Shown here: positions 61,762 to 64,000 of the stretch, in pieces
Layout: each line of letters begins with the position of its first letter
How positions within the stretch are numbered: the stretch's first letter is position 1
Source: UBA3941 sp002385665
Lineage (GTDB): Bacteria; Bacillota; Clostridia; Caldicoprobacterales; UBA3941
Direction: 5' to 3'
DNA length: 64,000 bases
Assembly (NCBI GenBank): GCA_050949255.1
Contig: JBMNFJ010000007.1
Location: forward strand, 5,443 to 69,442
Program-made: the position numbers and the translations under genes
Notes under the pieces: generated by a model
Seen by the model: the letters and a program-made list of their open reading frames with translations, nothing else
What the model was told of the DNA's origin: nothing
Databases searched by the model: none

Positions 61762-61939
61762 GAGATTCATCCTCTCATATGTTTATAAAGGTCACATAGC
61801 TATATGTCATATCATACCATATTTCAACTTGTTTTTCCATATCCTGCAAATATATTGGTCTGCCGGAAACCGTGGGGACAGGTACCCTGGTAGCGTCTAT
61901 TCAGGTAATACAAGGCAACCTGCAAAGGGAACTGGATTA

Positions 61940-61964
61940 TGACAAACGAAACGTCCCCTTGTCA
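61940..61964 (-). repeat. REP copy supplying a stop codon
   Basis: Consensus copy. Its last TCA, read on the minus strand, is the TGA of the aldo/keto reductase gene. Confidence 0.93.
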
Positions 61965-62934
61965 CATATATTTTTTCATGCTGCGCAGTTTGTTTACCGT
62001 TTCCTTATCCAGCTCCAGTTCACAGCTCTTCATCCCCTGTTCCAATTGGTCCAGGTTGCTGAAAGATACTATGGGGATCGAAGGAAAGTCCTGGTGCATT
62101 ATAAAGGCCAGTTCCACTTGAATAATGTCTGCATTTAGTCGGTTCGCCGTTTTTTCCAGTTCATCAAAAATTCGCTTGTTTGAAGGTATATCGTATCTGG
62201 ATGATATCTTTTGAGATAAAGGTTCTCCCCTCTGCAATTTTGAAAAGTAACCCTTTGCCGCAGCAGTGTATGCCATTGCATTTAAGCCGGTTTTCTTATG
62301 ATACTCGTAAGTATCCTCATCCATCAGGACAAGGGTCTTATCCTCTATACCATTATAATTAACATCGGCCAGACTCCACATAAGCTGGTTGCAGACAAAG
62401 CCGGGGATATTCTGCTTACTGGCATATTCACCGGATTCAATTATTCGCGATAGAGCCCAGTTTGAACAACCGTAGTAGCGGATTTTGCCCGCTATCCGTG
62501 CTTCTTCCAAAGTATCCAATAACTCTTCCACCGGAACATCTGGGTTATCCCGGTGCAGGAAATAAAGGTCTATATAGTCGGTATTTAAACGCTCCAGGCT
62601 CTCGTTCAGATCCTTTTCTATAGCCTCGGGATTGACCCTGGAAATGCTGGTATCCGATATATCCGGATGGGCACCCTTTGTGCTGATTACAACATCCTTG
62701 CGAAGGCCGGTTTCCTTTAGCCATTCTCCGATAACCTTTTCGCTTCTGCCCCTTGGTCCGGGAACCCAGTCGCCATAAACATGGGCTGTGTCTATGAAGT
62801 TTCCACCCAGTTCAACAAATCTGTCAAGTTGGGCCTTTGCTTCCCTGGTATCTATGGATGTGCCGAAATTTACGGTGCCTATGCTTAAGAGGTGATACAT
62901 ACAAATCGGTGTTGTTAAGTAGAACTCTCTTCAT
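61962..62934 (-). pseudogene. Aldo/keto reductase, frameshifted near its N-terminus
   Basis: An AKR (alpha/beta)8 enzyme of about 324 residues if repaired. The main frame from 62900 has GGNFIDTAHVYG, IDLYFLHRDNP, IRYYGCSNWALSRI and AAAKGYF. Its annotated first residues (MYHLL) are not natural. ATG 62934, with GAGGAGG at good spacing, encodes MKRVLLNNTDLYVSPL in another frame; the expected continuation SIGTVNFGT is in the main frame. One extra A at about 62886 explains the split. The active-site Asp, Tyr, Lys and His are all in the main frame. Either a sequence error or a recent mutation. Confidence 0.8.
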
Positions 62935-63118
62935 CCTAATGCCTCCTCATATAATTTTAGCATCCGCTATCTGGCCATTTATTCTATAGCCTGTTATGAC
63001 TCTATTATACCAATATCCATATGCTACTATAACGCATTTATAAGTAAAATATTCTTTATATCTATGAATGAATTGTTGTAGGATCTATCCAGGTTACGAA
63101 GGACGGCGCAGCTGAATG

Positions 63119-63186
63119 TGACAAACGAAACGTCCCTTTGTCAGATAACCTAGCTAAAATGTGACAAACGAAACGTCCCCTTGTCA
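63119..63186 (-). repeat. Two REP copies
   Basis: Copies at 63119-63143 (CCCTTTGTCA variant) and 63162-63186, 18 bp apart, in the divergent region before the MFS gene. No 3' end of a gene is near. The rest of the 62935-63280 gap is promoter DNA. Confidence 0.92.
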
Positions 63187-63218
63187 TATTTATTGGTATA
63201 TCCCAATAGCACCTTCTA

Positions 63219-63227
63219 TGTTATAAT
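63219..63227 (+). promoter_or_regulatory. Extended -10 promoter of the MFS gene
   Basis: TGTTATAAT has the TGn extension; no clear -35. It is 54 bases upstream of the ATG at 63281. Confidence 0.6.
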
Positions 63228-63280
63228 ACGTGTGGTGTGTATGCATTTTGTTAGAAACGTTGGAGAGGACGGACTGGTAT

Positions 63281-64000
63281 ATGAGGGAAAGACATCTAAA
63301 GAGGATATTTAAAAGATTTGGGAATGAATTAACCTGGTTCAAAGGGAACGCCAGAGTATCCATTATATTGGAACCTTTATGGGTCATACCACATAATTTG
63401 TTTGCCACCTATGCCTCCGTATATATGGTTGCCCTGGGGGTTACCGACAAGCAAATCGGACTGATAGCATCTATTTCAATGGCCCTGCAAATGTTTTCTT
63501 CGTTACTAGGAGGGTATATAACGGATAAACTGGGTAGAAAGCGTACCAGCCTGATTTTTGACACCCTTAGCTGGAGCATCCCTACCCTTATCTGGGCTGT
63601 AGCTCAGAACTTCTATTATTTTCTTGTGGCAGCAATTATCAATAGTCTGGTGAGGGTTGTTCATACTTCATGGACCTGCCTTCTTGTGGAAGATACAGCT
63701 CCTGAAGACAGGGTGCATGCTTTTACCTTGTTACAGGTTGCGGGAATTTTAGCGGGCTTCGTTGCTCCCCTTGGAGGACTTCTGGTAAAAAGGTTTGAAT
63801 TGGTACCCGCAGTGAGAGGGATGTACTTCTTCGCTTTTATTTCTATGACTACTATGTTTTTTCTGAGAAATCATCTGGCTCGCGAGACGAAACAAGGCCT
63901 GATAAGAATGGAAGAGTCCAAAAATGAAAATTTTCTTGGCAGTATAAAGGATTACATAGTTGCAGCAAAGAAATTGGTTTCCTCCCCATTTACCATGGTG
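63281..64000 (+). CDS. MFS transporter, truncated by window edge
   Basis: The first 240 residues of a major facilitator. Segments such as LFATYASVYMVALGVTD, GLIASISMALQMFSSLLGGYITDKLGRKRT (MFS loop motif GGYITDKLGRKR) and the six helices expected for the first half are visible. It belongs to a different branch from the two permeases at 5365 and 12557. ATG 63281 has GGAGAGGAC upstream. It continues beyond the window. Substrate unknown. Confidence 0.85.
   Translation, partial: MRERHLKRIFKRFGNELTWFKGNARVSIILEPLWVIPHNLFATYASVYMVALGVTDKQIGLIASISMALQMFSSLLGGYITDKLGRKRTSLIFDTLSWSIPTLIWAVAQNFYYFLVAAIINSLVRVVHTSWTCLLVEDTAPEDRVHAFTLLQVAGILAGFVAPLGGLLVKRFELVPAVRGMYFFAFISMTTMFFLRNHLARETKQGLIRMEESKNENFLGSIKDYIVAAKKLVSSPFTMV

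Noticed and set aside
63190..63408. Minus-strand 72-residue frame overlapping the MFS start
   Set aside because: Shadow of the MFS promoter and 5' coding region with no ribosome site or motif.

Overview
The window looks like a chromosome segment of an anaerobic, spore-forming Clostridia-type Firmicute. The signs are a Spo0E-like phosphatase, a fused AdhE behind Rex-like operators, a clostridial XRE regulator, a bacteriohemerythrin, an ECF sigma factor with an RsgI-like anti-sigma protein, AGGAGG ribosome binding sites and frequent TTG or GTG starts. Species cannot be told from the sequence alone. No rRNA, complete tRNA, CRISPR array or prophage is visible.

Layout. 1-3.6 kb: small housekeeping, stress and regulatory genes. 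3.7-9.5 kb: carboxylesterase, MFS permease and adhE. 10.0-16.1 kb (plus strand): a lipoprotein serpin, then TIM-barrel isomerase, MFS permease, Gfo/Idh/MocA oxidoreductase and a second TIM-barrel isomerase. 16.5-44.1 kb (minus strand): a large carbohydrate island with a sulfatase, a beta-helix hydrolase, a PfkB kinase, GH4, a zinc alcohol dehydrogenase, a CehA/McbA-like PHP protein, two GH127-type proteins, GH95, a GH50-like hydrolase, an AGE epimerase, an FAD and an FMN oxidoreductase, a UroD-family protein and an amidohydrolase. None of its glycosidases or sulfatases has a signal peptide, so it appears to work on imported oligosaccharides, probably sulfated and rich in fucose, arabinose or uronate. 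44.4-47.6 kb: ECF sigma factor, RsgI-like anti-sigma factor and a triple-PepSY membrane protein. 48.1-57.1 kb: an exopolysaccharide operon with a PilZ-fused GT2 synthase, polysaccharide deacetylases, a UDP-sugar dehydrogenase and a GH18-like lipoprotein. 58.6-60.1 kb: an MqsRA-like toxin-antitoxin pair whose antitoxin carries a Panacea domain. 60.3-64 kb: a second sulfatase, an aldo/keto reductase and an MFS permease cut by the window edge.

The most striking feature is a family of 25-bp imperfect palindromes. There are about 20 full copies between 30 and 63 kb, nearly all in one orientation and mostly at gene 3' ends; in four genes the repeat itself supplies the TGA stop codon. A REP-associated tyrosine transposase (RAYT) at 42.3-43.1 kb has two copies just upstream and is the likely mobilizer. 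Other points of interest are a 31-bp bipartite promoter motif that occurs only in front of the sigma operon and the PepSY gene, N-P-S-I-E motifs that may be self-cleavage sites in both membrane proteins, a nearly leaderless toxin promoter beside a 22-bp palindrome, 17-22 bp degenerate tandem repeats upstream of several genes, and several apparently frameshifted or internally deleted genes. All functional assignments come from reading motifs; no database search was run.
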